A stretch of DNA of 6,746 nt from Thermoflexales bacterium. GTDB taxonomy: Bacteria; Chloroflexota; Anaerolineae; B4-G1; SLSP01. The first letter of the stretch is position 1. The number at the start of each line of letters is the position of its first letter. Shown here in pieces: positions 6,661 through 6,746 of this stretch. The position numbers and the translations under genes are program-made. The stretch spans positions 1-6,746 of the forward strand of contig SLSP01000526.1 in the NCBI GenBank assembly GCA_007130345.1, in the 5' to 3' direction. The notes under the pieces were generated by a model that was given only the letters and a program-made list of their open reading frames with translations, was not told where the DNA came from and ran no database searches.

Positions 6661-6695
6661 CGGATAAAACCGAAAAATCCGTGTTTTGCTGAGTC
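6659..6695. repeat. CACGGAT-type dispersed repeat, right of copy 3
   Basis: CACGGATAAAACCGAAAAAT (6659-6678) matches 6481-6499 apart from one inserted base. It continues into TCCGTGTTTT against TCCATGTTTT on the left. Its first two bases coincide with the end of MITE-like copy 3. The following 50 bases to the window edge (6696-6746) are GC-rich and may be the edge of a neighbouring gene, but several frames are open and none can be chosen. Confidence 0.55.
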
Positions 6696-6746
6696 CGAGT
6701 ACCTCGCCATCGCGTAGAGGAAATGCCGCGCAGTCCCGCCGTAGAA

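Noticed and set aside
6600..6746. Minus-strand frame open to the right edge (48 codons, reading FYGGTARHFLYAMARY near the edge)
   Set aside because: Two other minus frames and one plus frame are also open there, and the 3' part lies inside repeat copy 3. Not enough sequence to choose a frame.

Overview
The window is bacterial, chromosomal-looking DNA: GC-rich coding sequence with AT-rich intergenic elements. A very large soluble multi-GAF histidine kinase, a receiver-first kinase, and dispersed intergenic repeats of the 'CACGGATAAA' and 'GAATGGCAAATGACGAA' kinds suggest Chloroflexota (Anaerolineae-like). That placement is an inference from style, not from any marker gene.

Layout. Bases 1-121 are a truncated, minus-oriented copy of a ~140-bp palindromic MITE-like repeat. 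Bases 122-396 are an intergenic leader with a dyad (210-248) and a plausible extended -10 promoter (276-303). Two overlapping plus-strand genes follow. The first encodes a ~1235-residue cytoplasmic sensor kinase with five GAF domains, a PAS-like region, HisKA and HATPase (397-4104). The second encodes a 371-residue protein with an N-terminal receiver and a complete kinase core (4098-5213). Their stop and start codons overlap by 7 bp, so they form one translationally coupled operon. A convergent minus-strand gene (5216-6022) ends 2 bp beyond the second kinase gene and encodes a six-helix membrane protein of the Amj/DUF2837 lipid II flippase family. A perfect 9-bp hairpin lies at this junction. 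After a ~100-bp amj leader come two complete plus-oriented copies of the MITE-like repeat (6123-6262 and 6523-6660), separated and followed by non-coding DNA rich in a second repeat family.

Working model (inference). GAF and PAS domains in the first kinase read soluble signals and control His1004. Phosphate may pass to Asp54 in the receiver of the second protein, which in turn controls its own kinase core. Neither protein has a DNA-binding output domain, so the final response regulator must be encoded elsewhere. The flippase gene is next to the operon but in convergent orientation. A functional link to cell-envelope state is possible, but only adjacency supports it.

The most unusual structure is the repeat family. 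Three copies, about 95% identical, are nearly self-complementary end to end. Copies 1 and 2 lie in opposite orientation and bracket the whole three-gene block. Copy 3 sits at a break in the second repeat family.
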